Shown here in pieces: positions 49,401 to 61,749 of a stretch of DNA of 64,000 nucleotides. Where the stretch lies: positions 5,867-69,866 of the forward strand of contig VZRS01003930.1 in NCBI GenBank assembly GCA_013398055.1. Direction: 5' to 3'. Positions within the stretch are counted from its first letter, which is position 1. Each line of letters starts with the position of its first letter. This DNA is from Ifrita kowaldi (taxonomy: Eukaryota > Chordata > Aves > Passeriformes > Cinclosomatidae). Below the pieces are notes generated by a model. The model was not told where the DNA came from. It was given only the letters and a program-made list of their open reading frames with translations, and ran no database searches. The position numbers and the translations under genes are program-made.

Positions 49401-51278
49401 ATTTCCTCCAGTCAGCCTTTCCAAGTGTTGTATATATTGTGGAAGATACAGAAATCTGTTATAACTTGTTGTTATAATAATTTACAGTGAAACTATTTTC
49501 TGTTTTGTTCACCATCATGTTGGTGGCAAATAAGAAAAGAAATCCACTTAACTGCTGTGCCCTTGAATTGCTGCTGCCAATTTTAATGCTGTTGTAATTA
49601 TTTTTCCCAAATACTGTATTTCTTTTCTTTGATTCTTGCCAGACATAGGGGCAGGAAAGCAACTTTATAGGGGAAACAAGTCGTGGCTTTGTACAGTGCT
49701 ATGAAATGCAGAGTAAACAAATGAGGGGGTGAGGGATGGGGATCGAGTGGGAGTTTATTTTCCTGCATCACTTCACTTCTCTTGTGCCAACAGAAGGGTT
49801 TTTAAAAGGGAAAGAAAAAAGAAAGAGGCAAATTGGATTGTTAGCAGTGTCTCTTAGGATCATAAATGAAGGGAAGATTGTGTATGTAATTCATAAACAT
49901 CCTGAACTATATGCCTTCTATTTCAATTTATTAGGGCATGAAGTAGTGCCTGCCAGGTTAATTTCACACTGGGGAATTCAGCATTCATGCAGCTCTTAAT
50001 TTCCTCCTCTATACAAAGCAGTGATAAGGAGAGAATAAGGGTATTTGAGTATTTGATTCCAAATAATTCGCTTTAAAGATAAGTATTTTAGAAGTAGCCA
50101 CAAGACAATTATAGTTGCTATTTTAAATTGAATGTGGAGAGTAGCAGGAGAATGTTTATTTATTGCCAATAGGAAATGTGCTTTTTGTCTTGCAAACAAA
50201 ACCCTGTACTTTACAAAAATCTTCGCTTTCATAGATTAAATTACTGTTTGGAGTTCAGGATGTGGTGGGCAAAGAATTAAAAAGAAAAACCACTTGAAAA
50301 TATGTTTTCTCCATTTCCCATCTGCCAAAGGAACAATTAAACTTATTAGTATGGAACAATGGTCAGTGCTCTGTGTTTTCATGGTTTTAATGGTTAAGAT
50401 GCTTTTAATGGTTAACAGGAATTTAAGGATTGTTCCAGCTTAGTGCCTGCTTTTTGCTTCTGTGATGTGATAGCTGAGCATGAGCAGAGTGAATCATCTG
50501 TTGGCTCTAAACAGGGGTGGGATGAGATTTTTATTTAAATAAAACAAAACCAAGACTCAACATTCTTACGGAGTGAATATTTAAGAGACCCAGGACCTCT
50601 TGTTCTTTTTCTAATTCCAAATGTTACTTTAAGCTCAGTCATGGATGCTGACCGGTGTGATTTGAGAGAGTTGGATTCAACTGGTCTGGGAAGGCAGTTT
50701 GGATGGATTCCTGAAGTTCTGTTTCAGTATCAAGAAACTCTGTTTTGTTTGGAGTTTTTTATAGAATTTCTCTTAAAACACCTCAGTGACCGATAAAGTT
50801 GGATTTCCTGGTTTTGTGGTTGGAATGACTTGGAATTATTTATGTTAAGGAAATAATGGGGTTGAGAGTAACTGGGAGTTAAAGAAGTTGGTTTTGGTGG
50901 GAGTTCAGTCAGCTGTTTCCCCTACTGCCTTTGGAGACCAAAGCTGTGGAGTTTTATTTGTTTAGAAGGGCCAATTGTGGCTTTATATAGGCTAGTTGAA
51001 TCCATGTTGCCTAAGCTTACCCATTTTTTTGTTTAAAAAAATCCAAAACCAAGCAAGCCCAGCAAAATGCAACATCATTACATTTGGGAATTAAAAGTGC
51101 CCAAATTGCAGAAACTGAGACAAACTCGAGTATTGAAGGTTCTACCCCTTTTTGGTGAATAAACTTCGTATGCTGATGCCTTTAATATTTGTGGAGGAGT
51201 GTACTCTTGTAAGTGATTGGTTTTGCTGTTATTTGGCTCTAAGCTTGTATTAATGATATGTTTTTTGGTTTTTTTTAG
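46487..51278 (+). other. USP25: USP25 intron 1, last part
   Basis: AT-rich intronic DNA without recognised genes or transposons. It ends in a T-rich tract and the TAG acceptor of exon 2 at 51276-51278. Confidence 0.75.
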
Positions 51279-51356
51279 CACCAGCAAACATTCTTAAATC
51301 AGCTGAGGGAGATTACCGGTATCAATGACATCCAGGTACTACAACAGGCACTGAAG
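51279..51356 (+). CDS. USP25: USP25 coding exon 2 (UBA-like segment)
   Basis: USP25 is a cytosolic cysteine deubiquitinase that trims ubiquitin chains and acts in innate-immune signalling and ER-associated degradation. This 78-base exon encodes 26 residues starting HQQTFLNQLREITGIND and ending QQALK, nearly identical to mammalian USP25 residues 16-41 as I remember them. They form the first part of the N-terminal UBA-like domain. The acceptor is a strong poly-T then TAG and the donor is AAG/GTAAG. The exon starts and ends in phase 0, so skipping it would remove 26 residues without a frameshift. A second possible acceptor (CAG) lies 6 bases downstream and would drop only His-Gln. Confidence 0.95.
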
Positions 51357-52451
51357 GTAAGACAACTGACTTGCAGCTGAATGCACCTGAATGCATCTTA
51401 ACTGCCTGTGAAAACCATAAATCCCACTCTTTCTCACTCTTGTCCCTCCCTTCCTTCCCTCCATCCCCTCCCTCCCTTCCCTGCTTGAATTTATTTCAGG
51501 GGAAAATAAAGCTTTATAATGATGGCTTGTTCACTTTACAAGGAATCTTGTTCTCTTTTGGTACTGACATAAAAATTAATCCAGTGTTCAAAAATGAAAA
51601 GACAGGAATGTTATGACTTGCCTTTAACCTTTGTGTGAATTCTTTTGGGATACATTGGTGCTACTACAGCTGGTCAGCTCCTGAGGAATTAAGTGGTGTT
51701 TTCTTGTCAAGGTGTGGTTGTTTTCTATCATTCACTGACCTTGCTCATTGTGCAGAATGAAGAACTCTGCTTGAACTTGCTAGCCTGTGCTAATTTGGTA
51801 TTGTTTCACTGTTTTTTCAGTTTCAAGTAATTTATTCCACAGCACAGAAGAATTCTTTGATGCAAGTAAAGAATGGCAGGTCTCTCTGTATTCTATTTCC
51901 GTATACTTAATTATATATAAAATTTTTAAAAATGCTTTGTCTCCCTCAAGCAGAACTATTTAGCCATTTATACATGGTAAATGAGAATTTAGTAATTTAA
52001 ATCAAATATGTATATACACACAAAAAATAGATAGTTGTTTTTAGCATAAGTTGTGTGCACAACTGCTTTTCAAAAGCCAGGATCTCTGGCTTTAAAAATG
52101 AAACTAGATTTTCAGAAAAATTCATCTGACTGCTGTTGAGAAGTCTGTGAACGTGCTGGTTGTGTTTGTTGAGAGGTTGACCTACACTACAAGACTGTTT
52201 TTTTTTTTTTCTGAAATAAGTGAAACTTCAGCAAAACAAATTGTTATAAGATGTTTTATCTTTATTTTGGTTAAAAATAGTGAAATATGCAGAATATGTC
52301 AAGTTTGGAAACTTTCTTTTCTAGTCGGTATTTTTACCTGACAGTACAATGGCTATTGACTTGAAGTTGCTAATCATGTAGTTTGCTTTTAAGAAAAATT
52401 ATAAAAAGGATGAGGAGAGTCTCACTTCTTGGGGTTTTTTTATGCTTAAAG
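51357..52451 (+). other. USP25: USP25 intron 2 (1,095 bases)
   Basis: Bounded by GTAAG and AAAG. It contains a polypyrimidine C/T block at about 51429-51482, 73 bases after exon 2, and an AT-rich patch near 51910-51960. No other gene is recognised. Confidence 0.9.
51429..51482 (+). repeat. Polypyrimidine CCTT/CCCT tract
   Basis: About 54 bases are almost entirely C and T in short CCCT and CCTT units, close downstream of exon 2. Tracts like this can bind polypyrimidine-tract proteins and affect splicing of a neighbouring exon. That role is inferred only. Confidence 0.85.
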
Positions 52452-52596
52452 GACAGCAATGGTAATCTGGAGTTGGCTGTGGCTTTTCTCACCGCGAAGA
52501 ATGCCAAGGTTCCCCAGCTAGAGGAGGCAACTTACTACCAAACAGCCCTTCCTGGGAATGACAGATACATCAGCGTGGGCAGCCAGGCAGACACCA
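52452..52596 (+). CDS. USP25: USP25 coding exon 3
   Basis: The 145-base exon encodes DSNGNLELAVAFLTAKNAK, then a short variable stretch (VPQLEEA), then TYYQTALPGNDRYISVGSQA and DT, plus the first base of an Asn codon. It corresponds to residues 42-89/90 of mammalian USP25 and completes the UBA-like helices (LELAVAFL is the helical signature), followed by a linker. The acceptor is AAAG at 52448-52451 and the preferred donor is A/GTAGGT at 52597. The length is not a multiple of three, so skipping it joins exon 2 to ATG-TGA and stops translation at once. A second GT four bases downstream forms a tandem donor. Substitutions against human are concentrated in the linker, as expected for a real orthologue. 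Confidence 0.96.
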
Positions 52597-52737
52597 GTAG
52601 GTATTTTTTCTTTTCATAAGTTTAGTTTAAAGGCATGGGAAGTAAAACCTTGCCTGTGACATAACTTAATCTGCAGATAATTCTTACTTATCAATTCTTA
52701 GATTAATATGTGTTCTTTCCTTTCTTATTTCTGTGGT

Positions 52738-52820
52738 TTTTTTTTTTGTTTTGTTGTTGTTTTTTGTTTGTCTTGTTTAGATTTTGTTTGTTTGTTTTTT
52801 GTTTTGTTTTTTTTTTAAAT
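52738..52820. repeat. T-rich tract with TTTG/TTG units
   Basis: About 80 bases made almost only of T and G (TTTTG, TTG, TTTGTTTG units) near the start of intron 3. Confidence 0.9.
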
Positions 52821-52911
52821 TTGAGCTATCTTTAAGCATTACCTTTACATGTATGTATGGTACTGATAAAAGGGTGAATGACTGGGCTTTCCATATTTTC
52901 CCTCACCACCT

Positions 52912-52924
52912 CCCCCCCCCCCCC
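52912..52924. repeat. Poly-C homopolymer
   Basis: Thirteen consecutive C residues seven bases before the second N-gap. They probably caused the gap. Confidence 0.95.
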
Positions 52925-52931
52925 AGTATTC

Positions 52932-52947
52932 NNNNNNNNNNNNNNNN
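52932..52947. other. Assembly gap (16 N)
   Basis: Sixteen undetermined bases flanked by C-runs on both sides (13 C before, 5 C after). The flanks 'AGTATTC' and 'GATATTAC' look alike, so this may be two readings of one poly-C locus. Confidence 1.
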
Positions 52948-55900
52948 CCCCCGATATTACAGGATTTATTTTGGGGTCATGCAGTAAATAATTTAAGGCA
53001 AAAGCTGGGTACTCCTCCGTCAAAACAAAATTGGGGAAGAGTTTGTCATTGTCTGTCTTAATATGCTAAAGCTTAATAAGCTTAAGAGTAGCTTCTCCCT
53101 GACAGGAATGACTTCCCAAAGGGAGAAGTGGGAGGTTAAGTGTGAATTTTGTAATAAAAGAGTCGGTATTTTATATATGAAATTAGCATTAAATATACCC
53201 AATTTTAAACAGTTTCATTTAGTTGATACAGGAGGTCCCACAACCTGTGTTTCTCTTAAGTCTTGCAGGTTCTAGAACTCTGCTTTAGTGTGTAGTTATT
53301 TTTATGGGAGAAAAAATTAAATGTGTTCTGCAAGTAACTGTAGGATATAACATAGAAATAAAAGTCAAAGGAAGTTTTGTAGTGGGATTGATATGTGTAA
53401 AATCAGAGTTTCTTGATGCCATAGTTACTTCACACCATTCACAATGCAGGTGGAGAATATTTTTATTATATATAAGTTCTTTGGCCATATATGTAGTACA
53501 TCTATGTAGATTTTATTAAACGAGTAGAATTATTTAGTGTCTCCTGCAGTAGGATTTTCCCCCCTTTGTTTTGCTCATGAAGGCTCCAATGTAAAGAAGT
53601 TTAGTTAGATCTCCATATCAATTGTGCAATTATCTTTTGTCTGTAGAACATCGACATGAACTTTTTTAACTTTTTAATTTTCTTTAAATTAGTGATGAGT
53701 TTATTCTCAGCATGTCAGATCTGAAAACTACATTTAAATCCTTGGTATTACTAGCAACCCTGTATAAAATGTCCCGAGTGCATTATAGGTAGTTGTGTTA
53801 TCCCTGCACTAAGTTGTGGTGGGTGGCTTGGGGTTTTTTGTGTGTTTTTTTTTTTTTCTTTTCACTCCTTTGAAAAGAAAACACACACAAGCTTCCCCAT
53901 GTGTTTGATTTTCAATGTCAGGAAATTGCCACTGAGGAAATGAAGGCTATTAACAACAAACTCACCACTGTGTTATAGTTTCTAGTACTGACAACCTACT
54001 GTGGCAGTGGAATAGTAAGCTGGATTCTCTTGGAGTCTGTGTTTAATTAGATTTAATAGCAATCCCATTAATAGAAGTATTTAGTTTTGCTGTCACTTAC
54101 TGTGCTGTACAACCTTACTGAAGAAATGAGGGACAATGGACAAGGGATATGAATCAAACCTGCAAGAGCCTACATTACCCATGGCTGATGGTCAAACTGA
54201 GAAGAGTAGGGCTTGAGTTGTACATTCCAAGGTGAATTTCAGGATTGTCTTCTCTTTTCTGGTGGGCTGAAGGCAGACACAGATTCCTTACAGTTACACA
54301 GCATGACAAGTCAGTAATCAAGAAGCACCAGCTGCTGTGGGGAAAGTAGATCTTTAAAATTTTTTTTAACATCGTTGGTGTCAGGTCCTCACTGACAACA
54401 AAGTTGAGAGCCTTTGGCCACCCTTTGCTGTTTTAGATAGGCTGAAAACACGTTATGAGATAAATGCATCTTTGTCAACTTTTCATCATATTGGAGGACT
54501 TACAAGGTGAGACCTGAACACCTACAGCAGAACAAAAGCCTAAAGCAGTGTGATCATGGAGCCCCCTCCAGGCTCCCAGAGATCTAGTGCAAGCTTCTGG
54601 AAGAAACCCACACTTTCCTTGTAATGTTCTTGCCTGTAATTAATTGGATTCTAGATTTAAAAAATGCAGTGCACCTAAGAGGCCAAGTCTCAGGGCCCTG
54701 TGTTAGTGAACACTGTTGTGCAAAGGAGTATGAAAGAGCAGTGACTTGTGAGGAGAGAACTGAAGGGTGGGCACAGGATGGAACACCTTCAGCAGTCATG
54801 GCTTTGACCATCAGCGCTCCCGTCTGCAAAAGAACACTTATGAGCAGTTCTCAGTGGCTATGCTGAGTTGCTGACAGGATCTTGTCTCTCAAATTTGACT
54901 CCCTTTATTATCCCACATAGGTGTAATTACATGAATTAATTATAACTCACCCTTACTGTTCCTTACTGCTTAACTACCTGTGTGTTTGGAACTTGGGATG
55001 TTATGAGTCACCGAGCTTTGCAGTCCTGCCAAGTTAAAGCATCCAAACTGGGAATGAGAGAGTCACAGATAAATACCAGGGCTGTTTTTTATGCCACAGA
55101 AAAACCTCCAGCCTGTTACAAAGGCTGTTGAATGTATTCCTTGCATAAAGATATATCAGATGTGTTCTGTGAGCTTGACTGACTACCTTTCTTTGGCATG
55201 GTTACTTAGTTAAGGGGTAAAATGAAAATGTTAATATGTGCCATAACAGCCAGTGATTAGCCTGAATTGTGCACTGGCTCCTCCAAAAGTGACTGTGGTC
55301 ATAAGTGGTGTGAGAGTTGCATCCTGGATGGCAGGAGGTATAAGGAAACCTGGTTTGTATTATTACAAAATGCAATATTTCAACAGCTGCAAAAATATTA
55401 ATGGAGTTGGATAAAATCTGCTCCATTTTTTAAATAAAGACTGACTTGCACAATTAGTGTTACTCACAATGCTTGCCTTTTTGTCTGTTCGAAATGGCAT
55501 GTGCAAGCACCTGCAGATGTAGTGTTTTCACATCAACAATGATGCAAGCTTAATCTGATCCATTTGCAAAGGTGGTTATAATATTTTGACTTTTTTTTCC
55601 TTCCTGCAATCTGGAGAAAGTGCTTAAACATTAGGATTGCAATGTACAGATGCACACTTTTTAATCTAAGGTGATTTTAATGTTCCACTTGCTAGAGTAA
55701 ATCCTAGGCATTGTACTTAAAGAAAAATGAAAGAAGTTTAGTAGTAGTTTCAAATATTTTCACTTTATTGATTTCTCTAGAAATCTTTCTATTACCATTT
55801 GAAGTAATTTTGTGTCTTTTCATCTATGGCTGCACAACAGAACTGTTGGATTGCTAAGAATGTATCCATTTTCTTCTTATTATTGAAGTAACTTGAAGAA

Positions 55901-58647
55901 CCCAGGGTTAAAGGAAGGAGCAGAATGTAGAGATGTATTTTGGAAGTTGTATTGGAAGAAGTATTGTGTTCCAGTGAAACAGCTGTCAGGACAAATTCTC
56001 TCCCTCCCTTCTTTTGAAAACTCAGTTATTTTTCATTAAAACTGAATTATTAGTCTTTGCAATTGCACATTCCATAGCCAAAACAAAAGATTTCAAGCCC
56101 TTTTATAAGGGCATAGTGCAGTGTAACTATGAAATGCCACACAAAGCAATTTGAGGATTGTAGACTTCATGGCTTCTGGCTTTTTATATCTTTCTGTTCT
56201 TAGTTTGAGCCTTTGCATATGTTTCGAAAGTCATTCAGTCAGCCCTTTCCAGTGAGGTAGAGTTTAGATTCAGCCGTACCTAAACCCTTCTGAAGTGGTG
56301 TTTATAAAACATTTCTTACTGTTCCATTCTAGAGAACTCTGAAAAGTTTATGGGATGATTTGTTTTGGAGCTTCACTGTCCCTCCTTTCAGGCTCCTAGT
56401 GTCTTGCCTAAATTCCTTTTGCTTCAGGTTAGGTCCTTTACTCCTTGTGTGTCCCCTGTGAAAATTATAGTAAACTTCATTCCTTTTATCTCAGATGAAG
56501 TGTTGTGTGCTCGAAGACAGTGTATCATAAGACTTCTCTCAGATCTAGATTAAACAGCCTAAATTCTTTCCAAGTATTTGGATGCATTTCATATACCTAC
56601 TGTCATTTTTTCTTCTCCTCTAGGCCTTCTTTAGTCCGCTCTTTTTCTGAGCTATGGCACTTGAAACAATAATGAAGACATCAGCTTAGTTCTAAAGAAA
56701 GATAGGTGAATCTCTATAAATATCCATGTAGTACTCTGACAGAAGTGTAACACTTCCTATTTTCTTCAGTGCTGTGATGATGTGAATTGCAGATTGAACC
56801 TGAGTCGGCTGTAGCTCCTGGATCCTTCTTGGCACAAATCCTAGTCAGTCCTCATTCTCTAGCTGTTGTTTTATTGTTTCTGTGAGGAGAATTTGACAGT
56901 GGCTTCTTCTGTCACCTTACTTAACCATCACTATGTGTCTTCATTACATTTCCTTCTATTTCAGGGATTATTTGTGTCATCTCCATGCAGGTTCCTGGCA
57001 GTTTAGCCAGCTTGGTATGTCTAGGTCCCTGTTTCAAAATGTCGGGAGTCCTATACCTTGAGGTCCTCTTCTCATCTTACAGATTCACTTGTTGCTTTGT
57101 GTCATGATTACCTCTTCCCCATCGGTGTGAGAGTTGTCAGTTTAAGGTGTTATAATCATAGGATGTTGTAAATACAGCTGAGATGAGGAAGCTGTGGGAT
57201 AGTGGTGGCTAATATTTACAAGCTCCTGCACCAGTACAGCAGTTTGACCTGGCTGAATAGCTGGAGGGGTGCTGGGTGCTCTCCCCCCATCCAGTTTTAA
57301 CCAAGATTGGCATAGACAGCCACCTAAGTTCTTTTAAATCTTCACTTTGGGAGCCTGAGACCACTGTGAATTTAACATCACAGAAAATAGGTGGCAGTAT
57401 ATAGGATCTTGCTTAGCTCTGCTTGTAATAAATGAGCCAGATGTAGTCTCAACTTCCTTTTTTACGTTTTTATATTGTTGATGCATTGAAATTGGAATCT
57501 TGCTGCTGGATTTTCATACTTGGCACCACTCTGTTGAACCCATTAAGGCTGCCCCTTCATTTTTTCTCTTCCTGTTCCAGTTGTTGCATCACTGTGGATG
57601 TTTATTGCCTGTCCCTGAGTTAAATTGCTACTTCTGAACTGTCCCTCATGCTGAGTTTCCCAGCCTACTTAAGTTTGAAGTTCCTACTCTCTGCCTCCTC
57701 CTCATATAAGTACTGAGTCAACAACACAGTAATTATTTTAATGACCTAGGCAATAACCAAGTAAGAACCATTTATTTAAATGATGATAGAAACTTCCTAA
57801 GTAAACAGATTAATAAGTTTTTAGAAAAAAAGGAAGATCTGTGGAGATATAGTGTGTGCATTTATTATACATACGCTATTATATTTGCCACAAATTTCAA
57901 TATACAATTTAAAATTGCTTTGCAGAATTACAAACAATGTCAAACTCTCTGAATCTTATGTATCAGGACACATTATTTTATAATAATATTGTAAACCAAG
58001 AATACATTTCTTATTAAAACAAGTGATTAATTGTGAATGCTAATTTTAGTTGAATAAACACGAATGCACTCAGCCAGACTGTGTTGATGAGCGTTTCTTC
58101 ACTCATAGAGAATTTTTTCATAAGCAAACTTTATTTACTAGTCATGGCCCGGTTAAGAATGTTTGCATTTTCTGAGGCTATTTGGCATTACAGTAGTAAG
58201 TACCTTTATGAGAATGAGCCAGTGAGAACTGAAGCGTTCTGTGGGCTAAATGAGAGGAGTGTTACAAAACTGCCATATGTAAATTAAAGTCAGCTAACTA
58301 AATTTGGACAAGTGGCATTATTCTTACACCTTTCTGAAATGCATCCTTCAGCCTATCACAGAAAAAACTTGTGTGTCTCATAAAAACTTTGAGTAAAAGT
58401 GATCTTTTTTGTTTTTCTTCAAACTCACACTCAGAGAAATCTGTTGGTCAGATAGGAAACTTCAGTAGTTAGTTTTCATGAATGAGTTCTTCTGTTGATA
58501 GCTGTAACATTAACAGCCCCATGCAAGAATTTATAAAACATGAAGATATTTTAAAACAAAAACAAGAAAAAAAACCTGCTTGAACTTCATGTATTTTATG
58601 TACAATCTGTAACCATCTGACAGAAATGCAAACTGTGCACACAAGGT

Positions 58648-58690
58648 TATATATATATATATATATAAATATATAAAAACATATATATTT
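58648..58690. repeat. (AT)n microsatellite, compound
   Basis: A run of about ten AT units is followed by AAATATATAAAAACATATATAT-like sequence. It lies in intron 3 and is likely polymorphic. Confidence 0.93.
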
Positions 58691-61600
58691 ATTTTTGGTT
58701 TTTTAGAAAGAAGAGTTTAGTCTCAGACTGTTACCCTTCTTTTATGACTTCTATTGAAGTCTTCTTTATCATCTTATGATTTAGGATTCAAGTCATATGT
58801 GAGGTGTTGCAGCTTAATGAGTTACTGTGTCAGCTGAGATGCTGAAAAAGACTTTGCTGCTCCAAGTACAGCAAGCATGCGCTAAAATACATTATCTTAA
58901 ATCTCAAAACCGTTTTTGTTTTACATTTGCTATGAACTAAAAGCTTGCGTGAAGCAGGTTACCATGGATTAGCTGATATTTATAAATGTAGTTTTTGGCA
59001 TAAATTATGGTAGGTAAACCCTCTGTGATGTGAATTGATTGCACCACTCATATGTAGTGGTAGTGTCTGGCAGCAGGTCTTCACTTTATTGTCTTTTTTT
59101 CTTGCAGAGCAGAAGCAATGTATGAATAGAACATTTCTAAAGAGAATCCTGTAGGGTCTACTCCAAAACCCTTGCATGCCAAAACAAACTCTTTTGACTC
59201 ATCTGCTTTTGGAAAGCAAACAGTAATAAAAGATTTTGGGTTTTAATATTAAAATTATGTAATCACTGGTAATATGAATGGTAATAAACTTCTAAACACA
59301 TAGGGTGGTGGTGTAGATCAATAAAAATTAGAGAGCTAGGGAGGTGCAAAGAAGTTGAGTATTTTAATGGAAGTGCGAGTTGGAGTTGATCCAGATAGAT
59401 TTTTATGTAATGGGGGAGGTTTTGTTAAATACATAATTTTCACCTACATTAAGAGTTGTTTTCTAGAAAATATTCCCCATGTGGGGAAGCTGACTTCTTA
59501 ATCTAACTTTCTTTATTGTCATATAAAAATTTCCTCACTCTTACCTGACTAGAGAGTAGCTCAAGGAACATTGCTCTCCATAAGGAAGTCACCAGAGCAA
59601 TCCTGTACTTGTCCATCAGCATGTGTGGCTGCTGGATTGTGACCACTATTCCTACTTTGAGAAGTGCAGCTTGGCCCCAGGGGACAGGAGGTGCTGTGTG
59701 TGGCTCCTTGTAAATGCACAGAAAATACAACACAAGCACCACATTTTAGAGCATAATACATAGTGTGTGTGTGTGGTGAGGGGATCCTCTTATCTCTGTC
59801 AACCTTTCTAGTCTCCTTCTGCTCTCAGGCTGTAGGACAGAGTCAGGTTTGCATGTGATCCAGGCTGAGGCGGTATTTTTGCCCAAATTATGTTGTTCTC
59901 AGCATGGCAGCTTATTTATCAAAACTTCTCTTGGGGAAACTTCCGGTGGTGGTGGTTGTAATTGCTTTAGTGCTTCTGAAGGAGAATTTCAGGCATCTGA
60001 GTTGAAGTACCCTTGTGTTATGCTGGAAGATCTGAGCTGACTGTAGAAGGCCTAAGAATAAAAGTAGGAGGTGCTGCTTTTATAGTAATAGTGTTTTTCC
60101 ATACTTCGAGATTGTGAGAGATTGTCCAGTGTACTCTGCAAGTAAGAGTGCTCCCTTTAAAGGCCCACTAAATAAAATAGAAATTGAACCATTATTTGGA
60201 GGAAATAGGGCTGAGTTTAAAACTAGGTTTTGAAGATGCTGGTGTTAACAGAAAAGCTTCTTTACAACTTCTTTCTGGTTTCAGCTTTCTGCAGGGACAG
60301 GCCATCCCATTTTCTGTTCATGCAAGGCTGTGGCAATGTTTTTTGTATACTAAGTTCAGTGTTTTGTTCTGATCCAATGAGAAATGTCCCAAAAAAGAAA
60401 GCCCAGGGAAATAGGGGAAGCTACAGACTCTACAGTGAGCCAGTCCATGCAGGAGAAAAGTCTGAACGTAGACAGACAAGCTCTTTGGAGTAATTGGGTT
60501 GGCCTGTGGAAGGAGAAATGCTGATAAGCCTCTTGTGTCTCTTTGTGAGCAATTGCCAGTTTCAAATCTGTATCTCTTTCTCCTAGAGCCTTTCAGCTTC
60601 TAATGGCCAATCCCCAGGCTGGAGACAAGGCCCTTTCGTAACTCTTTGTGTAAACTTTGCCTTGGAAGAGGGAGACTCAAACCAGCCGATGCTCCATGTG
60701 CGTGTCTGTCTGGTATTGCACACAAAAGTCTCTTTTGCACTTTTCCTGTCTGTCTGACTTGGAAAATGAGACTTTTGACCCTTGAAATGGTGACAGACAG
60801 TGACCTTGACTTTTCTGAAGTCCATGTGCAGCTGATGGATATTCCTGTAGGCTCTAGCTGCTCTAAAAACTTGGCTGTGCCTGATAGGGGCATGATTTGT
60901 GTTGTGGTGTGTAGTAGGATCCCACCTGAATTGGGAGCAGGGGTGTTGTTGCTGCCCTCAGGAAATAAGGAAGTTTATGGGGGATGTCAGTATTTGATCC
61001 TTTTGATAAGAAGAGATGATGAAGAAAGCAGAAGTAGGGCTGTTTTCAGTCAGTAGTCCATCCATCATTCCCCATGTATCCAAGTATGGATTCTCAATTT
61101 GTCTCCAGTATTTGTTTTCATGTTGAGATGCGATACTTTCAGTAGACGAAATCAGATTTAAATATGTTCAGAAAAGGAATGCACAGACAGGATAGAAAAT
61201 AATTAGGTTGAGTAAGGAACTCTCCCACTTGTTTTGAAACTGTGTGAAAGTATTTTGCTCACCAGGGTACAGAAATACTTGTAGAATTTGGGGCGGTGTT
61301 GGGAAAACTCCATTTCATGTTTCTTCATGAGGAGGAAAAATCAACTATGCTCAATTAAGGTATCCTTTTTAAGTAAGGTCCTCTTCATCATGTGTTCCCT
61401 GAAGCAACTGATCTCAGTAGCTGAAGTAATGCATTTAAGTGTATTGCTTTCAGAAGGCTTTCAGAAGACATGGATTCCTAAATTTGTCCCATAGCTTTGT
61501 GAAACTTAAGAACATTAGGAGCAAGGAGAACTACAGCCCATCATATCAAGAGCAAGCTGCTGAGGTTTTTATCTGGAGTGGAGGCAGAAGGGAGCTGTTA

Positions 61601-61749
61601 GCAGGGTTAGTGGTTGGAAGAGCGTAGGGCACAGGAGGGATGGACTGGAATGGTGCTCAGCAATCCATGTGGGCTCTCTCCTCTACAGTAAGACTTACCT
61701 TTCATTCTGTTTCACTTTTAATTTTGAGAAAGATAGTTTTGCTTTTCAG

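Larger units (their letters stand above)
52597..61749 (+). other. USP25: USP25 intron 3 (9,153 bases)
   Basis: No second gene is recognised. It contains a T/G-rich tract at 52738-52820, a poly-C run and N-gap at 52912-52947, and an (AT)n block at 58648-58690. A 136-codon + frame at 60646-61056 has no recognised domain. The intron ends in 'GTTTTGCTTTTCAG'. Confidence 0.85.

Noticed and set aside
52383..52451. Upstream extension of the exon 3 open frame
   Set aside because: The frame continues into intron by chance. The AAAG acceptor and homology begin at 52452.
60646..61056. 136-codon + frame in intron 3 as an extra USP25 exon
   Set aside because: It resembles no part of USP25, and exons 3 and 4 join directly in the correct phase.
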